Shown piece by piece: positions 17,310 through 26,505 of a stretch of 47,343 nt of DNA. The notes beneath the pieces were generated by a model that saw only the letters and a program-made list of their open reading frames with translations, was not told where the DNA came from and did not search any database. The stretch's first letter is position 1. Each line of letters begins with the position of its first letter. Made by a program: the position numbers and the translations under genes. The stretch is from Dehalococcoidia bacterium. Its GTDB lineage: Bacteria; Chloroflexota; Dehalococcoidia; Dehalococcoidales; W111. Location of the stretch: assembly GCA_011191985.1 (NCBI GenBank), contig DUEU01000013.1, forward strand, positions 1-47,343. The letters run 5' to 3'.

Positions 17310-18491
17310 GTGGACTTTCGATTTACCGAGGCGCAGGAGAAATTCCGGCAGGAAGTGAGGTCTTTTCTTGACAGAGAACTACCATCCGATTGGGTCGGCT
17401 ACCTGGGGTGTACCACCGGCGACCATGTATCTGATGTCAGCGATGGCTGGCAAGTATTCAAAGATATTGCCCGCAAACTGGGCGAAAAGGGATGGCTGTC
17501 TCTTTTCTGGCCCAAGGAATACGGGGGGCAGGCCTGGCCGTTCGTCGATTGTCTTGTCTTCTTTGAAGAAGTAGCGCGTCGCGGGTCACCGGGATACAAT
17601 CCTATCGCGGTTAAAATGCTGGCGCCGACCCTGATAGACTATGGGACCGAAGAGCAGAAGGAAAGATTTCTCAAGCCCATGGCCCGGGGGGAAGAGTTCT
17701 GGTGTGAGGCTTTCAGCGAGCCGGGAGCAGGGTCTGACCTGGCCTCGCTGCAGGCCAGGGCGGTAAAAGACAATGACTACTTCATATTGAACGGGCAGAA
17801 GACCTGGAGCACGTTCGCCAATTATGCCGACTGGTGCTGTCTGCTGGCCAGGACGGCCCCGGACTCTACGCGCTCCAGGGGGCTGAGCTTTTTCCTGGTG
17901 GATATGAAGACCCCGGGCGTTACCGTCAGCCCGATAAAAAATCTGGCCGGGGAACCATCTTTCTGTGAGATATTTTTCGAGGACGCCCGAATACCGGCGG
18001 AGAATATACTGGGTGATGAGAACGATGGCTGGAAGGTGGCCCAATCACTGCTGGGTTACGAACGGACTTCGATTGAATTCATCGCTATGGTGAAGAGCGT
18101 AATTGAGAGGGTCGCCGGGTACATGGCGGCCAATCCTCGGCTGAGGTCGGAACACAGCCGGCAGCTACTCGCCAAACTGGCAATAGATACCGAAGTCGGT
18201 AGGTTGATGAACTATAGAGTAGCCTGGCTGCATGACAAGGGGCTACCCGCCGACTGGCCGGCGGCTATGGCCAAGTTGCACACAACAGAGCTTTATAAAC
18301 GGGCAGCCAGTACCGCCATGCAGCTACTGGGATTGTACGGGCAGCTGGATAAAAAGGATGCAATGGCCCCATTGCAGGGGTGGATTGAGCAACTGTATCT
18401 CGTATCCTATGGGGGCACCATTGCTGCTGGGACCTCCGAGATTCAGAGGAATATAATTGCCCTGAGAGGGCTGGGCTTGCCCAGGTCGTAA
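17310..18491 (+). CDS. Acyl-CoA dehydrogenase 1
   Basis: A 393-residue flavoenzyme of the acyl-CoA dehydrogenase (ACAD) family, expected to introduce an alpha,beta double bond and pass electrons to ETF. Landmarks are the N-terminal helical domain (FTEAQEKFRQEVRSF), WCEAFSEPGAGSDLASLQ (FAD/substrate loop), GQKTWSTFANYADW and C-terminal AAGTSEIQRNIIALR. The residue before GTSEIQR is Ala, where medium-chain enzymes have the catalytic Glu, so the base, if any, is elsewhere, as in several FadE-type enzymes. I chose GTG 17310 because GGAGG lies four bases upstream; an in-frame TTG at 17289 would place that site inside the gene. No etfAB is nearby. Confidence 0.92.
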   Translation: MDFRFTEAQEKFRQEVRSFLDRELPSDWVGYLGCTTGDHVSDVSDGWQVFKDIARKLGEKGWLSLFWPKEYGGQAWPFVDCLVFFEEVARRGSPGYNPIAVKMLAPTLIDYGTEEQKERFLKPMARGEEFWCEAFSEPGAGSDLASLQARAVKDNDYFILNGQKTWSTFANYADWCCLLARTAPDSTRSRGLSFFLVDMKTPGVTVSPIKNLAGEPSFCEIFFEDARIPAENILGDENDGWKVAQSLLGYERTSIEFIAMVKSVIERVAGYMAANPRLRSEHSRQLLAKLAIDTEVGRLMNYRVAWLHDKGLPADWPAAMAKLHTTELYKRAASTAMQLLGLYGQLDKKDAMAPLQGWIEQLYLVSYGGTIAAGTSEIQRNIIALRGLGLPRS

Positions 18492-18552
18492 AGAGTCATA
18501 ATTTCCCCATCGTGATGGTGAATAGGCTGGATACCAAAAAAGAGGTGACGTC

Positions 18553-20772
18553 ATGGTTCAGGAAGAAGTCAAAAAAGTAGGCTGCAGTTTTTGTGCCAGT
18601 AGTTGTGGCATGCTGGTGCACGTTAAGGACGGTAAAATCGCTAAGGTAGAGCCGAACCCAGAACACCATCTCAGCCGGGGCTTCAGCTGTGAGCGGATAA
18701 AGTATGCTACTAAGTGGCTTTATCACCCTGACCAGCTCAAATATCCTCTCAAGAGACAGGGAGAAAGGGGTGAGGGGAAGTGGCAGAGGATTACCTGGGG
18801 GCAGGCCCTGGAAGAGATAGCGGGCAAGCTCAACGAGCTTAAGGCAAAATATGGCCCTGAGACATTAGCGGTAATCGAGGGGACTTATCGGGTTGAAAAT
18901 CTGTGGACGCGGTCGCGATTCTGCAACCTTTTTGGCAATCCCCAGAATGTATTCCATCCGGGGGTTATTTGTGGCCTTAACTGCCTGGCTATTGGTCAGG
19001 CAGTCATGGGAGACTCAGCTTTTGGCAGCCCCGATATTGCCCGGACAAACTGCCTGGTGATTTCAGGAATGAGACCTTACGAGTCTTCTCAACGCACCGT
19101 TGCCTCTATTGTCAGGCGGAAGAGTAAAGGGCCCATGAAGCTAATCGTCATTGACCCCATGGCAACGAGGATTGCCCGGGATGCCGATATTCACCTTCAG
19201 ATACGACCTGGCACGGATGCCGCTTTGTTCATGGCCTGGGTTAATATCATCATCAGCGAGAAGCTGTATGATGAGGACTTCGTAGAAAATTGGACGACCG
19301 GCTTTGATAAACTGGCAGAGAGGGCGCAGGAATATCCGCCGGCTGAAGTGGCCCGAATTGTGGGCGTACCGGCGGACAGGATAATAGAGTCAGCCCGGAT
19401 TTACGCGACCACTAAACCAGCCTGTATTTTCCGGGGGGTGGCTTCTGACCAGATAGGCTCGCCTGGTTCCACCAGGGCGGCTCAGGCCAGGAATGTGCTC
19501 CGGGCAATAACCGGTAATATCGATATTCATGGTGGCGAATTGATACCCGGTGTTGGTCCAATTATAGATGGTAAAAAGTTCATTCGCGATGCCGAAATGG
19601 AGCTTACCCAGAGATTGCCTGACGAGATGAAGAAAAAGCAGCTGGGCTGGGAGAAAGCTCCTCTCATGACCTGGCCCGGTTATGAGCTGGTCAACCAGAG
19701 GTGGCAGCAGCTTCATGGCGTACCCCTGCCCACCATGCACCGGCTTGGAGGCTTCGTACCTTGGCTTTGGCGGGCGATACTAGATGGTAAACCCTATCCC
19801 ATAAAGGCGGCCATAACCTGGGGGGCCAACCCGCTGATGTGGGCCCCAAACACGAAGAGGGTCTATCAAGCCCTGAAGAGCCCTAACCTTGAGCTGCATG
19901 TCGTTCAGGAATTCTGGATAACTCCCTGTGCTCAACTGGCCGACTATGTGTTGCCCGCGGCCAGCTGGCTGGAGAGGCCCATGTGTTCCACTGCTGAGGA
20001 CTTTACCGACGTGGTATTTGGGGGGGTGCGGGCTATTCCCCCGCTGGGGGAACGAAAGGATGACTACGCCTTCTGGCGGGAACTGGGGCTGGCGGTAGGT
20101 CAGGACAGGAGTGACTGGCCCTGGGAGACCCTGGAAGAGGTAATTGCCCATCGGTTGAAGCCTTTGGGCATTACTTATAAAGAATTCGCCGAGACGGGCT
20201 ATGTCTTGGGCGCCAGGACGTACAAGAAATATGAAAAGGAAGGCTTCGCTACCGCTTCGGGAAAGGTGGAACTGGCCAGCAGTGTTTTTGAGAAGCTGGG
20301 GCAGGACCCCCTCCCTTACTATCAGGAGCCACCGGAAACACCGGTAAGCACTCCGGAAATAGCCGAGGAATATCCTCTTATTCTTACTACCGGGGGTAGG
20401 TTTATGCCCATGTTCCATTCCGAACATCGGCAGATGGGAATAGGTATGAGAGAGAGGCATCCTGATCCGCTGGTGACCATTCATCCCGAGACGGCCGCGA
20501 AGCTGGGTATCAACGATGGTGACTGGGCTTGGATTGAGACAAGAAGAGGGCGGATAAAACAGAGGGCCCATCTCGATGCCGGTGCTCTACCGAACGTCGT
20601 CAACTGCGAGGCCAGCTGGTGGTTTCCGGAAAAACCGGGGGAGGAACCTTCGCTTTTCGGGCTCTGGGAATCCAACGCCAATGTCCTCACTCCGGACGAT
20701 GAAGAGTTTTGCGACCCGCTAACTGGAGGGTGGGCAAATCGGGGCTTGCTGTGCCGGGTTTATAGAGGCTAG
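18553..20772 (+). CDS. Molybdopterin oxidoreductase catalytic subunit (DMSO reductase family) 2
   Basis: A 739-residue Mo/W bis-MGD enzyme. The cluster motif is regular: C11-x2-C14-x3-C18 and C46. ITWGQALEEIAGKLNELK follows, then a candidate metal ligand Cys140 (or Cys144) in HPGVICGLNCLAIG, the MGD-binding IVIDPMATRIARDADIHLQI and RPGTDAALFMAWVNIII segments, and a C-terminal domain (VTIHPETAAKLGINDGDWAW). No Tat signal is present, so it is cytoplasmic. Unlike the enzyme at 13722, no ferredoxin subunit follows. It may share that subunit or use ferredoxin directly (inference). The ATG follows GAGGTGACGTC and lies 61 bases after the acyl-CoA dehydrogenase. Confidence 0.9.
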   Translation: MVQEEVKKVGCSFCASSCGMLVHVKDGKIAKVEPNPEHHLSRGFSCERIKYATKWLYHPDQLKYPLKRQGERGEGKWQRITWGQALEEIAGKLNELKAKYGPETLAVIEGTYRVENLWTRSRFCNLFGNPQNVFHPGVICGLNCLAIGQAVMGDSAFGSPDIARTNCLVISGMRPYESSQRTVASIVRRKSKGPMKLIVIDPMATRIARDADIHLQIRPGTDAALFMAWVNIIISEKLYDEDFVENWTTGFDKLAERAQEYPPAEVARIVGVPADRIIESARIYATTKPACIFRGVASDQIGSPGSTRAAQARNVLRAITGNIDIHGGELIPGVGPIIDGKKFIRDAEMELTQRLPDEMKKKQLGWEKAPLMTWPGYELVNQRWQQLHGVPLPTMHRLGGFVPWLWRAILDGKPYPIKAAITWGANPLMWAPNTKRVYQALKSPNLELHVVQEFWITPCAQLADYVLPAASWLERPMCSTAEDFTDVVFGGVRAIPPLGERKDDYAFWRELGLAVGQDRSDWPWETLEEVIAHRLKPLGITYKEFAETGYVLGARTYKKYEKEGFATASGKVELASSVFEKLGQDPLPYYQEPPETPVSTPEIAEEYPLILTTGGRFMPMFHSEHRQMGIGMRERHPDPLVTIHPETAAKLGINDGDWAWIETRRGRIKQRAHLDAGALPNVVNCEASWWFPEKPGEEPSLFGLWESNANVLTPDDEEFCDPLTGGWANRGLLCRVYRG

Positions 20773-20856
20773 GCCGGGACCGGCGGACAACCGGGAATAT
20801 GTCATAAAATCAGCTAAGTGGGGTCGGCAGAAGTTGCATCGATACCACCAGTTCAT

Positions 20857-20872
20857 TGGCCAATATTGGCCA
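20857..20872. other. 16-bp perfect palindrome between convergent genes
   Basis: TGGCCAATATTGGCCA is self-complementary with no spacer. It sits in the 170-base gap between the converging molybdopterin gene and acyl-CoA dehydrogenase 2. It could serve as a protein site or contribute to a terminator; no T tract is adjacent. Confidence 0.4.
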
Positions 20873-20942
20873 TGCCGGGTAAATTATTTAGCTATTCTGA
20901 GAATGATAAGGGAAACAAGGGGCTGGGCCGCTCGGTTAGACT

Positions 20943-22142
20943 TTATATCATACTCATTGATTTGATTAGGTTTACGGTGCCGGTGCCGTAGGCATGTTGG
21001 CCGCCCCATGTCGCACGGATATATCCTTCAATAGGCAATTCTCTCAGGGCTGCTCGTCCTCCAAAGACCTCGGCGGCATGGCTGCACATCACCATTCCGA
21101 GTTCTTTGATGGCCGCGTTGCACAGATTGAACCCTAATGTACCAAGCAATATGCCACCAGCCTTTGTTTCCTGGTCATAATCCCACGCGGTCTTGTAGGT
21201 GAGATACCTGGTTCGTTCTATATTAAGGAGCATATCAACTATTCTGCTACCGACGGTCAGATGTTCAAAAATAGGTTTACCACCCTGGACCCTCGTCTTG
21301 GCGTACTCCTTGGTATACTCATAAATCGTCTGTGCCCGGCCAATCTCCATGGCCATACGTGTCAGGTGATTGAAAAAGCGACCCTGTAATATAGCCATAC
21401 CCTGACCTTCCTCCCCCACCCTGTTGCGCACCGGCACCCTGACATTATCAAAACGAAGGTCGGCCAGCATCCGCATGCGGGTAAATATCCATTCGTTAAC
21501 CCTGCTGACCGAGAAACCGGGCGTTTCCGTAGGCATTAAAAAGCAGCTTACGCCCTGGGATACGGGTGCATTTTTATCTGTTCGGGCGAAGACCCAAAGC
21601 AGGCCGCCCGGTTCACCGCCGGTATTGGGCATACCGATGAAACATTTCTCCCCGTTTATGACATATTCGTCCCCATCTCTATAGGCAAAGGTATCCATAC
21701 CGCCCCCCGGCTCATCGTATGGGAATACCACGTCACAGCCATGGTCCGGTTCGTTACCTCCCTCGCCCATAGAGAAGTAGGGTTCATTAATTATTCGATT
21801 AAAAATCATTTCTTGCTGCTCCTCTGTGCCGAGGACAGCTATGTCGGTGCAATATCGCCAGTTCGTTGTAAGCAGGCCACCGGCAAGATGGCCATATTGC
21901 CCCATTGTGTCGGCAAGCACTATTCGGGTAAGCAAGTCAGCGTCCCTACCCCCGTATTTCTCGGGAAGAGTCAGCATGGGGAACCCCACCTCATGTAATT
22001 TTTTAAGCAGTTCCCACGGTATGCGTTCATCCTCTTTCTTGGCTAAAATCTCATTCACATACTCCGGCCCCGCCTCACGTCTGCAAAAGTCCTTGGCCAG
22101 TGCGACGAGGGCCTTCTGTTCTTCAGTTAGTTCAAAGTCCAC
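20943..22142 (-). CDS. Acyl-CoA dehydrogenase 2 (divergent)
   Basis: A 399-residue ACAD-family protein: MDFELTEEQKALVALAKDFC at the N-terminus, GGNEPDHGCDVVFPYDEPGG (an expanded form of the usual sEP..GSD loop), a VINGEKCFIGMPNTGG strand and a middle FAD-binding beta domain. The C-terminus ends AYGTGTVNLIKSMSMI, where most family members have EGTSEIQR..IAR. The catalytic Glu position is Thr and the arginine-rich end is lost. This suggests an unusual substrate or a non-dehydrogenase role. GTG start with AAAGGAG upstream. Last gene of the minus-strand run, 41 bases after the nitroreductase. Confidence 0.87.
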   Translation of the reverse strand: MDFELTEEQKALVALAKDFCRREAGPEYVNEILAKKEDERIPWELLKKLHEVGFPMLTLPEKYGGRDADLLTRIVLADTMGQYGHLAGGLLTTNWRYCTDIAVLGTEEQQEMIFNRIINEPYFSMGEGGNEPDHGCDVVFPYDEPGGGMDTFAYRDGDEYVINGEKCFIGMPNTGGEPGGLLWVFARTDKNAPVSQGVSCFLMPTETPGFSVSRVNEWIFTRMRMLADLRFDNVRVPVRNRVGEEGQGMAILQGRFFNHLTRMAMEIGRAQTIYEYTKEYAKTRVQGGKPIFEHLTVGSRIVDMLLNIERTRYLTYKTAWDYDQETKAGGILLGTLGFNLCNAAIKELGMVMCSHAAEVFGGRAALRELPIEGYIRATWGGQHAYGTGTVNLIKSMSMI

Positions 22143-22183
22143 GGTTTAATTTTCTCCTTTCGATATAGCAATGCATGTTATCC

Positions 22184-22915
22184 CTATACTTGGTAGCCGG
22201 GCTGTCCCAGCACTCTTATCCTCTCGATATACTTCAGGAAGTCTTTGTGCTGCATATACTTGCTCATGTCATATTTCTCGTGATGCACCTGTTCGTCAAG
22301 GTTGAGGCGGTGTGGTGGCCCTGGCTCAGTGGCCCGGTAGCCTATGGGCACGAGTATGTCAAGGAGCAGGGGCTCCGGGTAGCCGAGAACGGCGCGGTAG
22401 GGAGCCTGAACGCTGACGTCGACCCTGTTTGACCCCAGGCCTAGTGACGCTGCGGCAAGTTGTAACATCATGGATAAATGCCCCATAGTGGCCGCCAGTA
22501 CGGCTAAATCCGGGCGCTCATGGGCGACCAGGACAGACCCCCACTGTTTGCGCGGGTCCTTGAGCACAGCAATAATCACCGGGGCCTCTTTCCAGCCAGT
22601 GGCCATGGCCAGTGCTTTATCCCTTTCTTCGTAGGGAATGCGGAGTCCTGGATGCCGGTAATCTATGACGCGCATTTGTTCAATATTGAGCATCTTCTCG
22701 AAGTCGCCCTCGACGTAGGCGTCGTACAGCTTCTTTCTGGTTGCGGAGTCTTTCACCACGATAAATTCCCAGGGCTGGGAGTTACCTCCTGACATTGCAT
22801 AACGGGCGGCATCGAGTATCTTGATAATGTAATCATCGGGGACGGGGTCAGGCCGGTATTTCCGTATGCTCCTCCGGTATTTAACCAGTTCCAGAAAATC
22901 GTCATAGTTCGTCAT
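22184..22915 (-). CDS. Nitroreductase-family flavoprotein
   Basis: A 243-residue FMN-dependent oxidoreductase. The hallmark YRRSIRKYRPDPVPDDYI (phosphate-binding Arg/Ser cluster), AARYAMSGGNSQPWEFIVVKD (FMN contact) and a late LGLGSNRVDV segment (the usual GLG motif) are present. Members reduce nitro groups, quinones, enones or flavins, and some act on CoA thioesters or halogenated tyrosines. It lies between AOR 2 (32-base gap) and acyl-CoA dehydrogenase 2, so a role in the same redox pathway is likely but unproven. Confidence 0.88.
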   Translation of the reverse strand: MTNYDDFLELVKYRRSIRKYRPDPVPDDYIIKILDAARYAMSGGNSQPWEFIVVKDSATRKKLYDAYVEGDFEKMLNIEQMRVIDYRHPGLRIPYEERDKALAMATGWKEAPVIIAVLKDPRKQWGSVLVAHERPDLAVLAATMGHLSMMLQLAAASLGLGSNRVDVSVQAPYRAVLGYPEPLLLDILVPIGYRATEPGPPHRLNLDEQVHHEKYDMSKYMQHKDFLKYIERIRVLGQPGYQV

Positions 22916-22947
22916 TCTCTCTGCCTCCTTTTGCCAAACTGATACAT

Positions 22948-24759
22948 TTAGCCTATTGCGTCCATAGGTTCAAGGACTGGAATGACAAAGTCAAGACCAA
23001 GCTGCTTCAGCCGCTCGGCCGGCGGCAGACCTGCCTCAGTCAGCTTCAGTATCTCCATGTAGTACCGCCTCTTCTCCCTATCAAATTCGTCCCTATCCCA
23101 AACCCAGGTCGCGTCGTACTTATCGGTGATTGGCTCGTCAAAAGCCCGTGGTGGCAGGTAGTCATCCTTGGCGGGGTGGTAGCCCTCCCTGAGGCTGATG
23201 CACCTGTTGAAATAGTAGTTTCTTAAGGCTATGTCGTTAACGTCGTCAGGAGAAAGGTCCCAGCCGCAGGCGGCGTTCAGAAATACGCGCGCCGTTTGCT
23301 CGTCGGGGCCCCATATTTTTCTGGTAGCAAAGGTGACGAATACACACATGGTAGCGGCTTCGTTTAGCGCGGCCTGTATGCCGCTGCCCATCCGGGCACC
23401 ATTATGGCTTGTGGCGTAAGCGAGGCCGCCTATTCCCTCGCCCTTGAACTTGGGGTCCTGGTTCCGCACATCGTAGGTAGGGCCTGAGCATCCATGGACC
23501 TCCCATCCCAGATATTCGGCCTCTTTACCCAGTAAAGGATAGGCACGGCGATAGCCCTCGGCCAGGATCGCCGGCGCCCGGTCTTCCTTGTAGGCAATCT
23601 TCTTTAGTAGTTCGCAGGTGGCTTCCACGCTGCCCCACTTCAGGTCGATGCCGCCGAGGTCATTCTTGGTGATGATGCCGTGTTCATAGAGGTCCATCGC
23701 CCAGGCAACGATACCGCCGACCTCTTCGGCGTCCATCCCCAGTTCGTCAGTGAGGGATGAGAGTTCGGTCATTTGTTCATAGCCCACCATGATGTTGGCA
23801 TTGAAACCTCCCGTGTTGTCGTGCCGGAACTCACCGCCGAAAGTCCCCCTGGGGCTGTGCTTGAAGAAGGGGACCTTGCAGGCATTGGCGCACCCCGGAC
23901 AGCCGACGGTCCAGATATGGTACTTTAACTCGTGGGCATGCACGTCGCTTTCTTCAACGATCTTGTCATAGCCAATGTGATTGTTCTTGATGCCTTCGGC
24001 GGCGTGGCGGAGCAGGCCAGGCACTGACGTGGCGTGTCCCCAGCGACTCTCATCAAGCCGAAACAACCTCGTTGACGGACTGGAGGCGTACGTCTGGAAA
24101 AGCTCCCAGACTTTCCCGTGGTCTGCGTAAAGAGGACCCTTGGTGCCGCGCACGGCGATAGCCTTGATATTCTTGGAGCCCATCACTGCGCCGCCGCCCC
24201 ACTTGGAGGCACTGTGGATAAACTCGGTGGTAGCATTGGCATATCGTACCAGGTTCTCACCGGCGGGGCCGATGCACAGTATGGCGAACATCTCGCCGGT
24301 CTCCTGGTACAGACGGTCTCTCAGGGTGACCTCGGTCTTTTGTTTCCAGCTACCCCATAGGTCTGAGGCATCCCTGATTTCCACCCGGTCATCGTAGACA
24401 TAAAGGTAAACCGGACGGTTGGCCCTGCCCTTGATAAGGATGCCGGCATTATACTGTGTCCTCACTATCTCGTCACCTATGTCACCGGAGATGGCGCTTC
24501 GGCCGGCCCAGCCGGTCAGGGGTGATATGAAACTCAGCGTCGTTTTGGTGCCGACGAGGCCGGTTATTGGCCCGACCCCGATGTGCAGGATATTGTCGGC
24601 ACCAAGCGGGTCGGCCCCTTGTGGTACTTGGTCCCATATCAGCTTGTTGGCCAGACCCCGGGCGCCCAAGTATTTTCTGACGTCATCGGTGACATCAATA
24701 ACTTTGCTCGTACTCTGTGTCAGATCAACTTCCAGCAGGTTAAATCTAATCTCGGCCAT
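22948..24759 (-). CDS. Aldehyde:ferredoxin oxidoreductase family protein (AOR 2)
   Basis: A 603-residue W/Mo-pterin enzyme of the AOR family. The N-terminal domain has FNLLEVDLTQS, LHIGVGPITG, FAILCIGPAGENLVRYA and GGGAVMGSKNIKAIAVRG. The [4Fe-4S] motif is C287-x2-C290-x3-C294 (VGCPGCANACK), matching the family. A later NEAATMCVF cysteine is the likely fourth ligand. I chose ATG 24759 (MAEIRFNLLEVDL) because GGAGGT lies six bases upstream and the family start fits; an upstream frame extension to 24822 overlaps the ferredoxin gene. One base separates it from the ferredoxin stop, so the two form a heteromeric enzyme, probably reversible aldehyde/acid interconversion. Confidence 0.92.
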   Translation of the reverse strand: MAEIRFNLLEVDLTQSTSKVIDVTDDVRKYLGARGLANKLIWDQVPQGADPLGADNILHIGVGPITGLVGTKTTLSFISPLTGWAGRSAISGDIGDEIVRTQYNAGILIKGRANRPVYLYVYDDRVEIRDASDLWGSWKQKTEVTLRDRLYQETGEMFAILCIGPAGENLVRYANATTEFIHSASKWGGGAVMGSKNIKAIAVRGTKGPLYADHGKVWELFQTYASSPSTRLFRLDESRWGHATSVPGLLRHAAEGIKNNHIGYDKIVEESDVHAHELKYHIWTVGCPGCANACKVPFFKHSPRGTFGGEFRHDNTGGFNANIMVGYEQMTELSSLTDELGMDAEEVGGIVAWAMDLYEHGIITKNDLGGIDLKWGSVEATCELLKKIAYKEDRAPAILAEGYRRAYPLLGKEAEYLGWEVHGCSGPTYDVRNQDPKFKGEGIGGLAYATSHNGARMGSGIQAALNEAATMCVFVTFATRKIWGPDEQTARVFLNAACGWDLSPDDVNDIALRNYYFNRCISLREGYHPAKDDYLPPRAFDEPITDKYDATWVWDRDEFDREKRRYYMEILKLTEAGLPPAERLKQLGLDFVIPVLEPMDAIG

Positions 24760-24760
24760 C

Positions 24761-25423
24761 TTACGACCTCCATCCTGGTTCCCACATACTCTCTTTGGGC
24801 AAAGGGTAGAGCCTCCGGGCAATAAGCTTCGCCTTTTCCTCCGCTGGCTTGCGGGTGAAGTCTCTTATGGAATAACCAAAAGGGGCCATGTCCTTGAAAT
24901 AAAGGGCCCCCGCCGGGCAGACATCGACACACTGGGGATGCCGGTTGCCATTGTTTTCAGTATCACATAGGTCGCAGACAAAGGGCTTGGGAGACAACAG
25001 CGGATGGTTTTTTATAGCCCTGGCGGGGCATGCCTCCCGACACAGTAGGCATTTCTGCCCCAGGCATCTCTCCTGGTCAATTACCATGTGGAGCCGGTCA
25101 TTGTCAAAATAGACGGCCGGCGGGTCTAGCGGACAGGCCTTCTGGCACTCTCTTTCCTCCTCCTGACACTGACTGCAGGTAACCTGGACCGCTTTGGATA
25201 TTGGCAGGAGGTACTTGCGTACCTCTATTCGGGCAAGGTCCTTGTTGATTACCCCGAAATGGTGCATGGAGCAGGCCATCTGGCAGATTCCGCAGCCCAC
25301 GCATTTCATCTCGTCGCACTCAATGAAGGCAATGCCGCGTGGATAGGGATAGTTCTCTTGTCCCCAGCCGGCTGTTTCAGTTTTGCTTTCTTCTGATATA
25401 CCAAACTCTTCTGGCAAAACCAT
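24761..25423 (-). CDS. Multi-cluster ferredoxin subunit of AOR 2
   Basis: A 220-residue iron-sulfur protein with four cysteine groups: CVGCGICQMACSMHH, CSQCQEEERECQKAC, CLGQKCLLCREAC and CDLCDTENNGNRHPQC followed by VDVC. This is the HycB/DmsB-like layout of polyferredoxin subunits that accompany AOR enzymes. The ATG at 25423 is preceded by GAGGTGA. The gene ends one base before AOR 2 starts, evidence for a tightly coupled electron-transfer pair. It likely passes electrons between the tungsten centre and cellular ferredoxin or NAD(H)-linked partners. Confidence 0.92.
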   Translation of the reverse strand: MVLPEEFGISEESKTETAGWGQENYPYPRGIAFIECDEMKCVGCGICQMACSMHHFGVINKDLARIEVRKYLLPISKAVQVTCSQCQEEERECQKACPLDPPAVYFDNDRLHMVIDQERCLGQKCLLCREACPARAIKNHPLLSPKPFVCDLCDTENNGNRHPQCVDVCPAGALYFKDMAPFGYSIRDFTRKPAEEKAKLIARRLYPLPKESMWEPGWRS

Positions 25424-25514
25424 TCACTATCACCTCACTTTCTGGATTCTATGTCATGTCCATTGCTTGAAAGCCTCCTTTTACTAAGAAGACTTTTTAT
25501 GTTTAAATACTACC

Positions 25515-25528
25515 CCATCTTAAGATGG
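25515..25528. promoter_or_regulatory. 14-bp palindrome upstream of ferredoxin-AOR 2
   Basis: CCATCTTAAGATGG is perfectly self-complementary, 92 bases before the ferredoxin start. It overlaps a 16-base stretch (25522-25537) nearly identical to one upstream of TRAP system 1 (12295-12310), with two differences. Candidate regulator site. Confidence 0.45.
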
Positions 25529-25548
25529 TAATATCTATTCCATTTTCG

Positions 25549-26505
25549 TTAGGGCAACTTGGCATATCCCAACTCTGCCAGGAACTTTAGTAGCTTGATT
25601 ATCATTTCATCCCTTTCGTGGGCGAACGACTCCGGCGTTTCCTCGGTGTAGTTATAGTATCCCTTTCCTGATATCAGGCCGAGTTCACCCTTCCTCACCA
25701 TTTCTCTCATCAGTTCGGTGGGACGGAACTTGTCACTGCCGGTCTGCTGATAGGTATACTCGTAGCCACGCAGCAGCATATTCTTGGGCACGCCCATATC
25801 TTCATTCTTGAGAACGCCCCAGAATGGGACTCTAAGGCCAAGGCTCATGCGGGCGGCGTTATCGATGTCTTCCGCTGTGGCTACCCCCTGCTCTAAAAGT
25901 GAGGTAGCCTCGTTACTGAGCGCCATCTGTAGCCGGTTGATAAGGAAGCCGGGCACTTCCTTGCATACTACCGGCATCTTGCCCAGATTTAAAAGAAAGT
26001 CTCTTGCTTCATTAACTATCAGGTCGGCGGTTTTATCCGACCTGATTATTTCTACCGGCGGCATGATGTATGCCGGGTAAAACCAGTGCATACCGACTAC
26101 CCTCTCCGGCTTGCTGGTAGCGGCGCCTATCGCCGAGATACTCATGGTGGAGGTGTTCGTGGCCAGTATGGTCTTTTCCCGGCACAGTTTATCCATCTGC
26201 CGGAAGACCTCCTTCTTAGTGTCCATGACTTCAGGGACGGCCTCGATTACCAGGTCGGCGGTCTTCATAGCTTCTTCAAGGTTCACGGTGCTGCTGACCT
26301 TTGACATCGCTGACTCTACGCTACCTTCGGCGATGAGCCCCTTTTCCATCATGTAGCCCAGGCGAGATTTCATTTCTGCCCGTGCCTGACCCAGTATGCC
26401 GGGGTCCAGATCATGAATAACGACATTACAGTCTCCCTGGGCACAGGCTTGGGCAATTCCCCGGCCCATCCAGCCCACGCCCACGATAGTAACGTTCTTA
26501 ATCAT
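25549..26505 (-). CDS. 3-hydroxyacyl-CoA dehydrogenase
   Basis: A 318-residue NAD-dependent enzyme that oxidises 3-hydroxyacyl-CoA to 3-oxoacyl-CoA in beta-oxidation-like pathways. The Rossmann motif is GVGWMGRG (residues 8-15). The region of the catalytic His is GMHWFYPAYIMPPVEII, and NTSTMSISAI is conserved. The helical C-terminal domain follows, including VCKEVPGFLINRLQMAL. It is a stand-alone form without a fused hydratase. ATG after AGGAGGTAGC. No thiolase gene is found to complete the cycle, so the product may be handled by enzymes elsewhere. Confidence 0.93.
   Translation of the reverse strand: MIKNVTIVGVGWMGRGIAQACAQGDCNVVIHDLDPGILGQARAEMKSRLGYMMEKGLIAEGSVESAMSKVSSTVNLEEAMKTADLVIEAVPEVMDTKKEVFRQMDKLCREKTILATNTSTMSISAIGAATSKPERVVGMHWFYPAYIMPPVEIIRSDKTADLIVNEARDFLLNLGKMPVVCKEVPGFLINRLQMALSNEATSLLEQGVATAEDIDNAARMSLGLRVPFWGVLKNEDMGVPKNMLLRGYEYTYQQTGSDKFRPTELMREMVRKGELGLISGKGYYNYTEETPESFAHERDEMIIKLLKFLAELGYAKLP

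Noticed and set aside
19780-20571. 263-codon minus-strand open frame inside the second molybdopterin gene
   Set aside because: The plus-strand frame has all family motifs; the antisense frame has no recognisable domain or ribosome site.
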